Part shown: positions 9,901 through 19,200 of the stretch, in pieces
Layout: each line of letters begins with the position of its first letter
Position numbering within the stretch: position 1 is the stretch's first letter
Assembly (NCBI RefSeq): GCF_030604785.1
Contig: NZ_JAUVVF010000002.1
Span: forward strand, 76,041 to 139,423
Source: Paracoccus sp. (in: a-proteobacteria)
GTDB lineage: Bacteria; Pseudomonadota; Alphaproteobacteria; Rhodobacterales; Rhodobacteraceae
Reading direction: 5' to 3'
Length of the DNA: 63,383 nucleotides
Notes under the pieces: model-generated
The model's database searches: none
What the model was told of the DNA's origin: nothing
What the model saw: the letters and a program-made list of their open reading frames with translations, nothing else
Translations under genes and position numbers: made by a program

Positions 9901-10949
9901 TGCGCCATGGCCAGACGGGCCGCCTGATCATGGGCGGTCAGCGCGTCGATGATCTCGGACAGGTCGCCCGCCATGATCCGGTCCAGCGCGTAGAGCGTCA
10001 GGTTGATTCGGTGATCGGTCATGCGGCCCTGCGGAAAGTTGTAGGTGCGAATGCGTTCGGAGCGGTCGCCGCTGCCGACCTGGCTCTTGCGGTCGGCGGC
10101 GCGTTCGGCATCGGCGCGCATCCGTTCGGCATCGTAGAGCCTTGCGCGCAGGACCGCCATGGCATTGGCGCGGTTCTGGTGCTGCGATTTCTCGGAGCTG
10201 GTCACGACGATGCCGGTGGGAAGGTGCGTGATCCGCACCGCCGAGTCGGTCGTGTTGACGTGCTGGCCGCCCGCCCCCGAGGCGCGCATCGTGTCGATGC
10301 GGATATCAGAGGCCGGGATGTCGATATCGACCTCTTCCGCCTCGGGCAGGACCGCCACCGTCGCGGCCGAGGTATGGATGCGCCCGCCCGATTCGGTCTC
10401 GGGGACGCGCTGGACGCGGTGCACGCCGGATTCGTATTTCAGCCGGGCAAAGACCCCCTCGCCCGCGATCCGCACGACGGCCTCGCGCACGCCGCCCAGT
10501 TCCGTCCGCGTCAGTTCGAGGATCTGGAAGTCCCATCCCTGCATCTCGGCATGGCGGCGATACATGTCCAGAAGATCGCCCGCGAACAGGGCGGCCTCGT
10601 CTCCGCCGGTGCCGGGGCGGATCTCCAGGATCGCCGGGCGCGCATCGGCCGCGTCCCGGGGCAGCAGCGCGATGCGCAGGGCCTGTTCCAGCGCGGGAAG
10701 CTCGGCCTCGAGCCGGCGCAGCTCGTCGGCGGCCAGATCGCGCATCTCGGGATCGGCCAGCATCGCCTCGGCTTCGGCGCGGCCCGCCTGACCGGCGCGC
10801 CACAGGGCGATCTGCTCGACCACGGGCTTCAGTTCGGAGTATTCGCGGCTGATCCGCGCGATCTGGTCGGCGGCGGCGCCGGCATTCAGCTGCGCCTCGA
10901 GAAACTCGAAACGCTGGACGATCTGGATCAGGCGGTCTTCGGGCAACAT
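9897..10949 (-). CDS. prfA: Peptide chain release factor 1
   Basis: 350 residues, the normal length of RF1, which terminates translation at UAA and UAG. The catalytic loop [16 protein letters not shown] carries the GGQ that enters the peptidyl-transferase centre and is methylated by Prm[14 protein letters not shown] and the basic C-terminal half are typical. It heads a two-gene operon with prmC. The ATG at 10949 gives the usual MLPEDRL-type N-terminus. Confidence 0.96.
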   Translation of the reverse strand: MLPEDRLIQIVQRFEFLEAQLNAGAAADQIARISREYSELKPVVEQIALWRAGQAGRAEAEAMLADPEMRDLAADELRRLEAELPALEQALRIALLPRDAADARPAILEIRPGTGGDEAALFAGDLLDMYRRHAEMQGWDFQILELTRTELGGVREAVVRIAGEGVFARLKYESGVHRVQRVPETESGGRIHTSAATVAVLPEAEEVDIDIPASDIRIDTMRASGAGGQHVNTTDSAVRITHLPTGIVVTSSEKSQHQNRANAMAVLRARLYDAERMRADAERAADRKSQVGSGDRSERIRTYNFPQGRMTDHRINLTLYALDRIMAGDLSEIIDALTAHDQAARLAMAQ

Positions 10950-11007
10950 CGGACCGGATTACAGCCAGGCCTGCCGCAGGACAAGCCGCGCCGAGACGAT
11001 GCGGCGG

Positions 11008-11056
11008 CGGGGGTCCGGGGGGCGCCCCAGCCCCCCGGCACGGCGCGGGACGCAGA
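11008..11056 (-). repeat. Rhodobacterales-type gene-end repeat, copy 1
   Basis: An 8-bp perfect stem (11015-11022 with 11031-11038) sits in a G/C-rich block flanked by GGGTCCGGGGGGC and CGCGGGACGCAG. The same flanks occur at 19201-19256. In both cases the block starts at the stop codon of a minus-strand gene (here agmatinase). It probably acts as a transcription terminator or mRNA 3'-end structure, although no T-run follows. Confidence 0.6.
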
Positions 11057-12016
11057 TCAACGCCGGTTCCAGCCCAGCAGCGCGATCAGCTCGACTGCGA
11101 CATGCGCCCCCGCGATCGCCGTGGCCCCGGTCGTGTCATAAGGCGGCGAGACCTCGACCACGTCGCCGCCGATCAGGTCGATCCCCGCCAGCCCGCGCAG
11201 CAAGGCCGCCGCCTGCCAGCTGGCCAGCCCGCCCCAGACCGGCGTGCCCGTGCCGGGCGCAAAGGCCGGGTCCAGCGCGTCGATGTCGAAGGTCAGGTAG
11301 CAGGGCCTCTCGCCCACGACCGCCCTGATCCGCGCCAGCGTGGCGTCGATCCCGTCGCGATGGATCGAGGGCGCGTCGAGGATCGTCACCCCCATCGTGT
11401 CGGGATTGTCGGTCCTGATCCCGACCGAGACGGTGCCCGCCGGGTGCACCAGCCCCTCGCGGATGGCCTTGTAGAGGAAGGTGCCGTGATCGATCCGCGC
11501 GGGATCGTCATCGGCCCAGGTGTCGGAATGGGCGTCGAACTGGATTAGCGCCACCGGCCCGCGCCGCGCCGCCACCGCCCGCAGGATCGGCAGCGTGACG
11601 AAGTGGTCGCCCCCCAGCGAGACCGGCGCCGCCCCCGCATCGAGGATCGCGCCCAGATGCGCCTCGATCCGGGCGGGCACGTCATGGACCGCCGCATAAT
11701 CGAACGCCATGTCGCCGTAATCGACGATGTCCAGCAGGCTGAACGGATCGCAGCCCCAGCCATAGGGCGCGTCGAAGGCCTGCAGGGTCGAGGCCTCGCG
11801 GATCGCGCGCGGCCCGAACCGCGCGCCGGGCCGGTGCGTCACCGCCTGATCGAAGGGGATGCCCGTGACGGCCACATCCACCCCGGCCAGATCCTTGCTG
11901 TAGCGGCGGCGCAGGAAGCTGACGGCGCCGCCAAAGGCGTTCTCGTAGGACAGGCCGCGCAGGCTTTCGCGCGTGAAGGCCTGATCCACCTGGTTCTTCG
12001 CGTCTTCCAGCGCCAT
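11057..12016 (-). CDS. speB: Agmatinase (ureohydrolase family)
   Basis: 319 residues. Agmatinase hydrolyses agmatine to putrescine and urea with two Mn ions. Metal-ligand motifs are all present: GGDHFVTLP, FDAHSDTW and the DIDALDPAFAPGTGTP segment that separates agmatinase-type enzymes from arginases. The ATG at 12016 has an AGGAGG sequence at 12021-12026 and gives the usual length. Related ureohydrolases (guanidinobutyrase, guanidinopropionase) share these motifs, so substrate identity is probable rather than certain. Confidence 0.82.
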   Translation of the reverse strand: MALEDAKNQVDQAFTRESLRGLSYENAFGGAVSFLRRRYSKDLAGVDVAVTGIPFDQAVTHRPGARFGPRAIREASTLQAFDAPYGWGCDPFSLLDIVDYGDMAFDYAAVHDVPARIEAHLGAILDAGAAPVSLGGDHFVTLPILRAVAARRGPVALIQFDAHSDTWADDDPARIDHGTFLYKAIREGLVHPAGTVSVGIRTDNPDTMGVTILDAPSIHRDGIDATLARIRAVVGERPCYLTFDIDALDPAFAPGTGTPVWGGLASWQAAALLRGLAGIDLIGGDVVEVSPPYDTTGATAIAGAHVAVELIALLGWNRR

Positions 12017-12124
12017 CGCATCCTCCTGCTTGCCGCCGCCACTCTGCGGCGCGGCCCGGGGACCCGCAAGCTCGATTGCGGCTCGGCCCCGTGCCGCAGG
12101 GCGCGCCCGTGGGCCCGAATCGCC

Positions 12125-12152
12125 TTGCATTTCCCGGCCGCGCCCCTATAAG
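12125..12152 (+). promoter_or_regulatory. Sigma-70-type promoter of the rpsF-rpsR-rplI operon
   Basis: TTGCAT at 12125-12130, a 16-base spacer and TATAAG at 12147-12152. It is the best housekeeping-type promoter in the 242-base gap between agmatinase and rpsF. It would start transcription near 12159, about 100 bases before the rpsF ATG, leaving room for the leader structure described next. Confidence 0.6.
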
Positions 12153-12159
12153 ACCCCAT

Positions 12160-12215
12160 CCTTCCGCCGCGATTTGACTCAATCGGCGCAGCCTCTCGTG
12201 ACGGGATGCGGAAGG
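12160..12215 (+). ncRNA. Candidate ribosomal-protein leader (S6:S18 type) of rpsF
   Basis: In the predicted 5' untranslated region, CCTTCCGC (12160-12167) pairs perfectly with GCGGAAGG (12208-12215). They enclose 40 bases with a smaller GATT/AATC hairpin (12171-12184). S6:S18 complexes are known to bind structured leaders of rpsF operons in many bacteria as feedback control. Position and stem fit that idea, but I have not matched the conserved nucleotides of a family model. Confidence 0.4.
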
Positions 12216-12258
12216 TCAGCCCGTCGATGAAATGCGCCCGGACACAGAAAGGATCGCC

Positions 12259-12681
12259 ATGCCTCTGTATGAGCATGTGCTGATCGCCCGTCAGGACCTG
12301 TCGAACACGCAGGCCGAAGGGCTGATCGAACATTTCTCGACCGTTCTCGCCGACAATGGCGGCAAGGTCGTCGAGCACGAATACTGGGGTGTGCGCACCC
12401 TCGCCTACAAGATCAACAAGAACCGCAAGGGCCATTACGCCTTCCTGCGTTCGGACGCCCCTTCGGCCGCCGTCCAGGAGATGGAGCGTCTGGCCCGTCT
12501 GCATGACGACGTGATGCGCGTGATGACCGTCCGCGTGGACGAGCATCAGGACGGCCCGTCGGTCCAGATGCAGAAGCGCGAAGAGCGCGGCGAGCGTGGC
12601 GACCGTCCGCGCGGCGACCGTGGTGATCGCGGCGACCGTGGCGATCGCGCTGACCGCGGCGAACGCCGCGAGCGGAACTGA
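12259..12681 (+). CDS. rpsF: 30S ribosomal protein S6
   Basis: 140 residues. The S6 core occupies about residues 1-100 (start [14 protein letters not shown], with the conserved [24 protein letters not shown] region split across it). A charged C-terminal tail of about 35 residues is built from repeated Gly-Asp-Arg units, common in alphaproteobacterial S6. S6 binds S18 and 16S rRNA in the platform of the 30S subunit. The ATG at 12259, preceded by AAAGGAT, is chosen over an in-frame start nine codons upstream. Confidence 0.97.
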   Translation: MPLYEHVLIARQDLSNTQAEGLIEHFSTVLADNGGKVVEHEYWGVRTLAYKINKNRKGHYAFLRSDAPSAAVQEMERLARLHDDVMRVMTVRVDEHQDGPSVQMQKREERGERGDRPRGDRGDRGDRGDRADRGERRERN

Positions 12682-12694
12682 GAGGATCTGAACC

Positions 12695-12922
12695 ATGGCG
12701 AACAAACCCTTCTTCCGCCGCCGCAAGGTCTGCCCGTTCTCGGGTGAGAACGCGCCCGCGATCGACTACAAGGACACGCGCCTGCTGCAGCGCTACATTT
12801 CCGAACGCGGCAAGATCGTGCCTTCGCGCATCACCGCCGTCTCGGCCAAGAAGCAGCGCGAGCTGGCCCGTGCGATCAAGCGCGCCCGCTTCCTCGCCCT
12901 GCTGCCCTATGTCGTGAAGTAA
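12695..12922 (+). CDS. rpsR: 30S ribosomal protein S18
   Basis: 75 residues, full length for S18. It contains the conserved [28 protein letters not shown] and [20 protein letters not shown] segments, the last being the RNA-binding helix. It sits 13 bases after rpsF and 13 bases before rplI in a standard S6-S18-L9 operon, preceded by a GAGGAT Shine-Dalgarno-like sequence. Confidence 0.97.
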   Translation: MANKPFFRRRKVCPFSGENAPAIDYKDTRLLQRYISERGKIVPSRITAVSAKKQRELARAIKRARFLALLPYVVK

Positions 12923-12935
12923 GGAGACCTGAGAG

Positions 12936-13523
12936 ATGCAAGTCATCCTGCTGGAACGTGTGGCCAAGCTGGGCCAGATGGGCGACGTCGTGAACGTCAA
13001 GCAAGGCTATGCGCGCAACTTCCTCTTGCCGCAGGGCAAGGCGCTGCGCGCCTCGGAAGCCAACATCAAGGCTTTCGAAGGCCAGAAGGTGCAACTGGAA
13101 GCCCGCAACGCCGAGACCAAGGCCGAAGCGCAGGCCGTGGCCGAGAAACTGGACGGGCAGACCTTCGTGGTCATCCGTTCGGCCTCGGATTCGGGCGCGC
13201 TTTACGGTTCGGTCACGACCCGCGACGCGGCCGATGCCGCGACCGAAGCCGGCTTCTCGGTGGATCGCAAGCAGGTCGTCCTGCGCGCGCCCATCAAGGA
13301 ACTGGGCATGCATGACGTCAGCGTCGTGCTGCACCCCGAGGTCGAGGCGACGATCACCCTGAACGTCGCGCGTTCCGCCGAAGAGGCCGAACTGCAGGCC
13401 CAGGGCAAGTCGATCCAGGATCTGGCCGCCGAGGCCGATGCCGAGGCCGAATTCGAGATCGCCGAGCTGTTCGACGATATCGGCGGCGCCTCGTCGGACG
13501 AGGACGGCGACGACCGCAACTGA
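12936..13523 (+). CDS. rplI: 50S ribosomal protein L9
   Basis: 195 residues. The N-terminal RNA-binding domain ([28 protein letters not shown]) is followed by the long connecting helix and the C-terminal domain. An acidic extension of about 40 residues makes it longer than the E. coli protein, as is usual in Rhodobacterales. AAGGAG lies just upstream of the ATG. It is the last gene of the operon and is followed by a strong terminator. Confidence 0.97.
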   Translation: MQVILLERVAKLGQMGDVVNVKQGYARNFLLPQGKALRASEANIKAFEGQKVQLEARNAETKAEAQAVAEKLDGQTFVVIRSASDSGALYGSVTTRDAADAATEAGFSVDRKQVVLRAPIKELGMHDVSVVLHPEVEATITLNVARSAEEAELQAQGKSIQDLAAEADAEAEFEIAELFDDIGGASSDEDGDDRN

Positions 13524-13550
13524 TCTTTGTCAAAAAGGTCAGACAATTTG

Positions 13551-13578
13551 CCGCGCCGGGAAACCGGCGCGGTTTTCA
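13551..13578 (+). terminator. Rho-independent terminator of rpsF-rpsR-rplI
   Basis: A 9-bp perfect G/C stem (13551-13559 with 13564-13572), a GAAA tetraloop and TTTTCATTT directly after. It lies 28 bases past the rplI stop. Confidence 0.9.
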
Positions 13579-13690
13579 TTTGTTGAACGCCCGTCTCCAC
13601 CTGCAATTGTGAAAACGGACGGCGCGACCTATCATGGACATGATGATCGGACAGACCGGGGCCATGCATGTCCCGGCAGGGAACCTGGCG

Positions 13691-14680
13691 ATGACGGATG
13701 CCTTGAGCCGCCTTCTGGCGGAACGCGACTGGGTGATGGCCGACGGGGCGACCGGCACGGCGCTGTTCAACATGGGCCTGGATGCGGGCAGCCCCGCCGA
13801 ATTGTGGAACGCGACCCGACCCGAGGCGATCCTGACGCTGCATGCCGACGCGCTGGCCGCCGGGTCCGACCTGTTCCTGACCAACAGCTTTGGCGCGAAT
13901 GCGGGCCGGTTGCGCCTGCACGGCCTGTCGGATCGCGTGGCCGAGCTGAACCGTCTGGCCGCCGGGCTGGGCCGCGAGGCCGCCGACCGCGCCGGGCGTC
14001 CGGTCGTGGTGGCGGGCAGTATGGGACCGATCGGTGACTTCATGGCCCCGATGGGCAGCCTGACCCATGCCGCCGCCGTCGAGATCTTTCACGAACAGGC
14101 CGAGGCGCTGCGCGAGGGCGGGGCCGACATCCTCTGGGTCGAGACGCTGGCCTCGCTGGAGGAATTGCGCGCCGCCGCCGAGGCTGCGCAGCGTGCGGAC
14201 ATGCCGTGGTGCGGGGCGCTCAGCTTCGACACGGCGGGGCGGACGATGATGGGCACCACCCCCGCGCAACTGGCCGCCGCGGTCGAGCGTCTGCCGAACC
14301 CGCCCGTCGCCTATGGCGCGAATTGCGGCGTCGGCGCGTCGGACCTGTTGCGGACGGTGGCCGCGCTGGTCGCCTCGGGCAACGAACGCCCGCTGATCGC
14401 CAAGGGCAATGCCGGCGTCGCGCGGCTGGAGGGCGGGCATCTGCATTACGACGGCACGCCCGAATTGATGGCCGATTACGCCTGTCTGGCGCGCGATCTG
14501 GGCGTGCGCGTGATCGGCGGCTGCTGCGGCACGATGGCCGCGCATCTGCGCGCCATGCGCGAGGCGCTTGAGACGCGCCCGGCGGGCCCGCGCCCAACGC
14601 TGGACCAGATCGCGGCAAGGCTGGGCGCCTTCAGCGCCGGGTCCGAGGATGACCGCCTGACCATCGGCCGCCGGAACTAG
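13691..14680 (+). CDS. Homocysteine/betaine S-methyltransferase family protein
   Basis: 329 residues from the ATG at 13691; an in-frame ATG at 13634 would add 19 less typical residues. The TIM-barrel homocysteine S-methyltransferase domain carries the zinc-ligand cysteines: one in YGANCGVG and a pair in IGGCCGTM. The family transfers methyl groups from betaine or S-methylmethionine to homocysteine; the Rhodobacterales members resemble betaine-dependent enzymes, but the donor cannot be read from sequence. Its TAG stop overlaps the stop of the convergent radical SAM gene by two bases. Confidence 0.85.
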   Translation: MTDALSRLLAERDWVMADGATGTALFNMGLDAGSPAELWNATRPEAILTLHADALAAGSDLFLTNSFGANAGRLRLHGLSDRVAELNRLAAGLGREAADRAGRPVVVAGSMGPIGDFMAPMGSLTHAAAVEIFHEQAEALREGGADILWVETLASLEELRAAAEAAQRADMPWCGALSFDTAGRTMMGTTPAQLAAAVERLPNPPVAYGANCGVGASDLLRTVAALVASGNERPLIAKGNAGVARLEGGHLHYDGTPELMADYACLARDLGVRVIGGCCGTMAAHLRAMREALETRPAGPRPTLDQIAARLGAFSAGSEDDRLTIGRRN

Positions 14681-15774
14681 AACAGCGACAGCTGGTCCCC
14701 GGCGCGGGGCGGCGCCCCGAAGCGCGAGCAGTCCAGCGCGGGCGAGCCCTCGGCATAGCCCAGCCTGCGCCGCGCCAGCCGGAAACGCTGGCGGGCCAGA
14801 TCGGCCTCGATCCCCTCGCCCCGGAAGCGGTGGCCGAAGCGCGGATCATTGTCGCGCCCGCCCCGCATAGCCTGCACGCGGTTCATCACATGCGCGGCCA
14901 TGCCGGGCCGGTGCCGTTCCAGCCAGTCGCGGAACAGGGGCGCGACCTCGTGCGGCAGGCGCAGGGGGATCATGCTGGCCGTGGTCGCGCCCGCCTCGCG
15001 CGCGGCGGTCAGGATCGCCTCGATCTCGGGCTCGGTCAGGACGGGGATGACGGGGGCGACCATCACCCGGACGGGCACCCCCGCGCGGGCCAGCGCGCGG
15101 ATCATCTGCAGCCGCGTGGCGGGCGCGGGGGCGCGGGGTTCCAGCGCGCGGGCGAGCCCCGCATCCAGCGTGGTGACGCTGATCCCCACCGCGGCCAGAT
15201 CGCGCGCGGCCAGTTCCGCCCACAGGTCCAGATCGCGCAGGACCGTCCGCCCGCGCGTCACCAGCGTCACCGGATGATTCCAGTCGCGCAGCACCCGCAG
15301 GATGCCGGGCATGATCTCGAGTTTCGATTCCACCGGCTGATAGGGGTCGGTGTTCGTGCCAAGCGCGATGGGCGCGGGCTTGTAGGCGGGCCGCGCCAGT
15401 TCGCGTTCCAACAGGCGGGCGGCATCGGGCTTGGCGGTGATCTTCGTCTCGAAGTCCAAGCCCGGCGACAGGCCGAGATAGCCGTGGCTGGGCCGCGCAT
15501 AGCAATAGATGCAGCCATGTTCGCAGCCCCGATAGGGGTTGATCGAGCGGTCAAAGGAAATGTCGGGCGAGGTACTGCGCGTGATGATGCTGCGCGGCTG
15601 TTCAAAGGCCAGTTCGGTTCGCAGCAGCGTCTCGTCCTCGGGGATGTCCCAGCCGTCGGATTCGCGCAGCCGCGTCTGGGTGTCGAACCGCCCGGCCGGG
15701 GCCGAGGCGGCGCCGCGCGCCTTGAGGCGCAGATGGGGATCGCGGGGCGGCAGCATGCGCGCAGGATAGAACAT
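14677..15774 (-). CDS. PA0069-family radical SAM protein
   Basis: 365 residues. The radical SAM cluster motif is present as RGCEHGCIYCYAR (CxxxCxxC), followed by HGYLGLSPGLDFETKI and the GTNTDPYQPVE segment typical of the spore-photoproduct-lyase-like PA0069 group. The chemistry of this group is not established. A start at 15756 (MLPPRDP...) is equally possible. It is divergent from yghU with an 83-base gap. Confidence 0.82.
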   Translation of the reverse strand: MFYPARMLPPRDPHLRLKARGAASAPAGRFDTQTRLRESDGWDIPEDETLLRTELAFEQPRSIITRSTSPDISFDRSINPYRGCEHGCIYCYARPSHGYLGLSPGLDFETKITAKPDAARLLERELARPAYKPAPIALGTNTDPYQPVESKLEIMPGILRVLRDWNHPVTLVTRGRTVLRDLDLWAELAARDLAAVGISVTTLDAGLARALEPRAPAPATRLQMIRALARAGVPVRVMVAPVIPVLTEPEIEAILTAAREAGATTASMIPLRLPHEVAPLFRDWLERHRPGMAAHVMNRVQAMRGGRDNDPRFGHRFRGEGIEADLARQRFRLARRRLGYAEGSPALDCSRFGAPPRAGDQLSLF

Positions 15775-15857
15775 TCACGGAACATCGCCAAGTCCCAAGC
15801 GGGTTGATCTTGGACGCCCGCATTCACATCTTGCAGATCAGGCAATGAGGGAACGCG

Positions 15858-16733
15858 ATGAGCACCGATTACACCCCGCCCAAGGTCTGGACCTGGGACA
15901 AGGAAAACGGCGGCCAGTTCGCCAGCATCAACCGCCCCACGGCAGGGGCGCGCTTTGACCGCGAGCTGCCGCGCGGTGATCACCGGTTCCAGCTGTATTC
16001 GCTGGCCACGCCGAACGGGCAGAAGGTCACGATCCTCTTCGAGGAATTGCTGGAGGCGGGCCATGACGCGGAATACGACGCCTGGCTGATCAGGATCGGC
16101 GATGGCGACCAGTTCGGCAGCGGCTTCGTGGCGGCCAATCCCAACAGCAAGATCCCTGCGCTGATGGATCACGGCACCGACCCGGCGCGGCGCGTGTTCG
16201 AATCGGGCGCGATCCTGCTGTATCTGGCCGAGACCTTCGGGGCCTTCCTGCCGAAAGACCCGGCGGCGCGGACCGAGGCGCTGAACTGGCTGTTCTGGCA
16301 GATGGGATCGGCCCCGTTCCTGGGCGGGGGTTTCGGGCATTTCTACGCCTATGCCCCGACCAAGATCGAATATGCGATCGACCGCTACGCGATGGAGACC
16401 AAGCGCCAGCTCGACGTGCTGGACCGGCATCTGGCTGCCAACCGCTTCATGGCGGGCGATGAGTATTCCATCGCCGACATGGCCATCTGGCCGTGGTATG
16501 GCCAGCTTCTGGCGGGCAAGCTGTATGGCGACGCGGCGACCTTCCTTGACACCGCCAGCTACGGCCATGTCCGGCGCTGGCAGGAAGAGATCGCGGCCCG
16601 ACCCGCCGTGCGGCGCGGCGTGATGGTCAACAAGACCTCGGGTCAGCCCTCGGAGCAATTGCACGAGCGGCATTCGGCCTCGGATTTCGAGACCATGACC
16701 GAGGACAAGCGCGCCGCTCAGACCGGGGCGTAA
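15858..16733 (+). CDS. yghU: Glutathione-dependent disulfide-bond oxidoreductase, YghU type
   Basis: 291 residues. It contains the GST thioredoxin-like N-domain and an all-helical C-domain, with the YghU hallmark NPNSKIPAL, GDQFGSGF and the N-terminal extension PPKVWTWDKENGGQFASINR. Family members bind two glutathiones and reduce disulfides or organic peroxides. GAGGGAA precedes the ATG. The last 16 bases overlap the convergent acetyltransferase gene. Confidence 0.93.
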   Translation: MSTDYTPPKVWTWDKENGGQFASINRPTAGARFDRELPRGDHRFQLYSLATPNGQKVTILFEELLEAGHDAEYDAWLIRIGDGDQFGSGFVAANPNSKIPALMDHGTDPARRVFESGAILLYLAETFGAFLPKDPAARTEALNWLFWQMGSAPFLGGGFGHFYAYAPTKIEYAIDRYAMETKRQLDVLDRHLAANRFMAGDEYSIADMAIWPWYGQLLAGKLYGDAATFLDTASYGHVRRWQEEIAARPAVRRGVMVNKTSGQPSEQLHERHSASDFETMTEDKRAAQTGA

Positions 16734-17440
16734 TAGCCGTATCCTGCGGCCTCGGTGAAGCCGAGGCCGCGATAGAGCGCGCGCGCGGCGGCATTGCCCT
16801 CGGACACGGCAAGGGCCAGCCGCGCGGCGCCCTGTTCGGCGGCCCAGAACGCGGCCTGCCGCACCATCCAGCCGGCCAGACCCTGCCGGCGGAAGTCGGG
16901 CAGCACCTCGAGCCCGTGCAGCATCGCCACATCGCCCGCAGCCGCGACGAAGCCCGCCGCCGCCGCGCGGTCATGCAGGCGCCCGAGCAGAGCGGCCTTG
17001 GGCAGGGCGACACGATCCATTACGGCCTGACGGGCGGGGTTGATGTTGCCCGCCTCCCAGATGCGGCGCTGGATCGCCAGAGGCGGCCAGAGCGCAAAGC
17101 CCGTCACCGGCGGCAGCGGCCGGTCGGTCAGCGCGGCCACGGGCGCCTCGAGCACCAAAGTCGGGATTTCCAGGCCGTAGCCCCGGTCGGTCAGTGCCGC
17201 GATCAGCGCCTGATCGGCATTCCAGGCGCGAAAAAGCGGGCGCTGGCCCCATTCGCGGTGCTGCGCCTCGGCCAGGGGAATGTCGTCCGGCCGCCAATCC
17301 GGCAGGGCGCGGGCGGAACTGACGCGGCCTCCGGCGCCCTCGCCCAGCCCCACCAGAAAGCCGCCCGCCCGTTCGGTCCGGGCGGGCGGCCAGCTTGCCT
17401 CGAAGGCATGGGCCAGGGCGGGGTCGGGCAGGCGCGTCAC
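16718..17440 (-). CDS. GNAT family N-acetyltransferase
   Basis: 240 residues. The acetyl-CoA-binding motif A lies in the C-terminal part (VLPDFRRQGLAGWMVR, with LYRGLGF near the end). The N-terminal half is divergent, so the substrate is unknown. The start appears to be GTG at 17440, overlapping the stop of the upstream CinA-like gene (GTGA), which indicates coupling. Confidence 0.8.
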   Translation of the reverse strand: MTRLPDPALAHAFEASWPPARTERAGGFLVGLGEGAGGRVSSARALPDWRPDDIPLAEAQHREWGQRPLFRAWNADQALIAALTDRGYGLEIPTLVLEAPVAALTDRPLPPVTGFALWPPLAIQRRIWEAGNINPARQAVMDRVALPKAALLGRLHDRAAAAGFVAAAGDVAMLHGLEVLPDFRRQGLAGWMVRQAAFWAAEQGAARLALAVSEGNAAARALYRGLGFTEAAGYGYYAPV

Positions 17441-18177
17441 AGTCCGATCCGGGCGCGCAGATCGGCCATCGCGGCATCGACGCGCGCCTGATCCAGCCCG
17501 CGCACGACAAGGTTCGTCCCCCAGCCGGTCGCGTCATGGAAGGGATAGCTGCCAAGCGACAAGTCGGCATATTCGGCGGCCACGGCCTTCAGCTCTTCGG
17601 CCACGTCGCTTTCGCCGCGCCGCACCTCGACCGTGGCCGAACAGACCGGCCGCCCGGCCGAAAGGCGCGGCAGAAGCCAGTCCACCATCGCGCGGAACAC
17701 TTCGGGCACGCCCGCCATCACATGGGTGTTGCCGATGGAAAAGCCCGGCGCGGCCGAGACCGCATTGTCGATCAGCGTCGCGCCGACCGGGATGCGCGCC
17801 ATCCGCAGGCGGTTCTCGGTCAAAACGGTGCCCATCCGGTCGCAACGGGCCTGAAGCAGGGCGCGGGCCTCGTCGTTGATCTCGATCCCGGTGCCGTGGG
17901 CGGCGGCGACGGCATCGGCGGTGATGTCGTCATGCGTCGGCCCGATCCCGCCCGAGGTGAACAGCAGGTCGTAATCGCCGCCCAGGCTGCCATCCAGCGC
18001 CCGGATCGCCGCGACGATGCGGTCATGGTCGTCGGACACCACGCGGATCTCGCGCAGATCGAAGCCCGTCGCCGACAGGACCTGCGCCAGATGATGCGCA
18101 TTGCCCTCGCGGGTGCGCCCCGAGAGGATCTCGTCCCCGATGACAAGGATCGCTGCGGTGGGATTGTCGGACTGCAT
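17437..18177 (-). CDS. CinA-like competence/damage-inducible protein (molybdopterin-binding fold)
   Basis: 246 residues comprising only the N-terminal MoCF-like domain of CinA (IGDEILSGRTREGN, FTSGGIGPTHDDIT, NTHVMAGVPEVFRAM). The C-terminal nicotinamide-nucleotide amidohydrolase domain is absent, as in many alphaproteobacteria that encode it separately. Related proteins hydrolyse ADP-ribose-type nucleotides; the role here is uncertain. It is divergent from map. Confidence 0.85.
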   Translation of the reverse strand: MQSDNPTAAILVIGDEILSGRTREGNAHHLAQVLSATGFDLREIRVVSDDHDRIVAAIRALDGSLGGDYDLLFTSGGIGPTHDDITADAVAAAHGTGIEINDEARALLQARCDRMGTVLTENRLRMARIPVGATLIDNAVSAAPGFSIGNTHVMAGVPEVFRAMVDWLLPRLSAGRPVCSATVEVRRGESDVAEELKAVAAEYADLSLGSYPFHDATGWGTNLVVRGLDQARVDAAMADLRARIGL

Positions 18178-18279
18178 TTCCTGCCCTTTTCGATGATGCC
18201 CCTTCTTCTAAGCGCCCGTGCGGGGCTGGAACAAGTGCGGCATCGCGTCTATCTAGGCGGGATGACGAAAGGAACCGCA

Positions 18280-19077
18280 ATGGACGAAGGCCGCATCACC
18301 CGCGAGGGCATCCGCATCCACCTGGCCGAGGATTTCGAGGGGATGCGCAAGGCAGGCCGGGTCGCGGCGCGGATCCTGGACGAGGTCGGGCCGCTGGTCC
18401 AGCCGGGCGCCACGACCGGCGCGCTGGACGATTTCATCCGCACCCGGATCGAGGAACTGGGCGTCACCTCGGCCACGATCGGCTATCGCGGCTACCAGCA
18501 TGCCAGCTGCATCAGCGTGAACCATGTGGTCTGCCACGGCATCCCCGGAGACAAGGTGCTGCAGGACGGCGACATCCTGAACATCGACGTGACCGTGATC
18601 GTCGAGGGCTGGTTCGGCGATACCAGCCGCATGTATGTGGCCGGCCGCGCGCCGCTCAAGGCGCAGCGCCTGATCCAGGTGACGCATGATGCGCTGATGA
18701 AGGGGATCGAGGCCGTCCGCCCCGGCGCGACCTTCGGCGATATCGGCCACGCGATCCAGAGCCATGCCGAGGGCCACCGCATGTCGGTCGTGCGCGATTT
18801 CTGCGGCCACGGCATCGGCAAGGTGTTCCACGCGCCCCCGAACGTGCTGCATTTCGGCCGCCCCGGAAAGGGCCCGGTCCTCGAAGAGGGCATGATCTTC
18901 ACCATCGAGCCGATGATCAATCTGGGCAGGCCCGAGACCAAGGTCCTGGCGGATGACTGGACGGCGGTGACGCGCGACAAGTCGCTCTCGGCGCAGTTCG
19001 AGCATTCGATCGGCGTCACCGCCGACGGCTGCGAGATCTTCACCCCGTCAGAGAAGTTCTTCCCAGACTTCAGCTGA
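18280..19077 (+). CDS. map: Methionine aminopeptidase, type I
   Basis: 265 residues. Removes the N-terminal methionine from new proteins using a two-metal pita-bread fold. Metal ligands are visible in LNIDVTVIVEGWFGDTSRM (two Asp), GHGIGKVFHAPPNVLHF (His) and EEGMIFTIEP (Glu). A GAAAGGA sequence 7 bases before the ATG at 18280 favours this start over the in-frame ATG at 18262. Confidence 0.96.
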   Translation: MDEGRITREGIRIHLAEDFEGMRKAGRVAARILDEVGPLVQPGATTGALDDFIRTRIEELGVTSATIGYRGYQHASCISVNHVVCHGIPGDKVLQDGDILNIDVTVIVEGWFGDTSRMYVAGRAPLKAQRLIQVTHDALMKGIEAVRPGATFGDIGHAIQSHAEGHRMSVVRDFCGHGIGKVFHAPPNVLHFGRPGKGPVLEEGMIFTIEPMINLGRPETKVLADDWTAVTRDKSLSAQFEHSIGVTADGCEIFTPSEKFFPDFS

Positions 19078-19080
19078 GGC

Positions 19081-19131
19081 GCGATTGCGTCCCGCGAAGC
19101 CCCGGGGGGCTGCACCCCCGGTCCCCCCGAG
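19081..19131 (+). repeat. Gene-end repeat, copy 2a (plus orientation)
   Basis: Begins four bases after the map stop and reads GCGTCCCGCG, then a GCCCCGGGGGGC / CCCCCGG hairpin region, then TCCCCCCGAG. It is the reverse-complement counterpart of copy 2b (19201-19256), so map and yqgE, which converge here, each have a copy directly after their stop codons. Confidence 0.65.
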
Positions 19132-19200
19132 CGCGCCCACGCCCCCGCCAAAGCCGATCGGCACCAGCGCCCTGTCACGGCGCGGACTTCTTCTTCACTG

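Noticed and set aside
15779..15805. GGAAC...GGTT upstream of yghU, similar to the EcfG promoters
   Set aside because: The spacer is 18 bases rather than 16-17 and the -35 lies inside the start of the divergent radical SAM gene, so it is not counted with the others.
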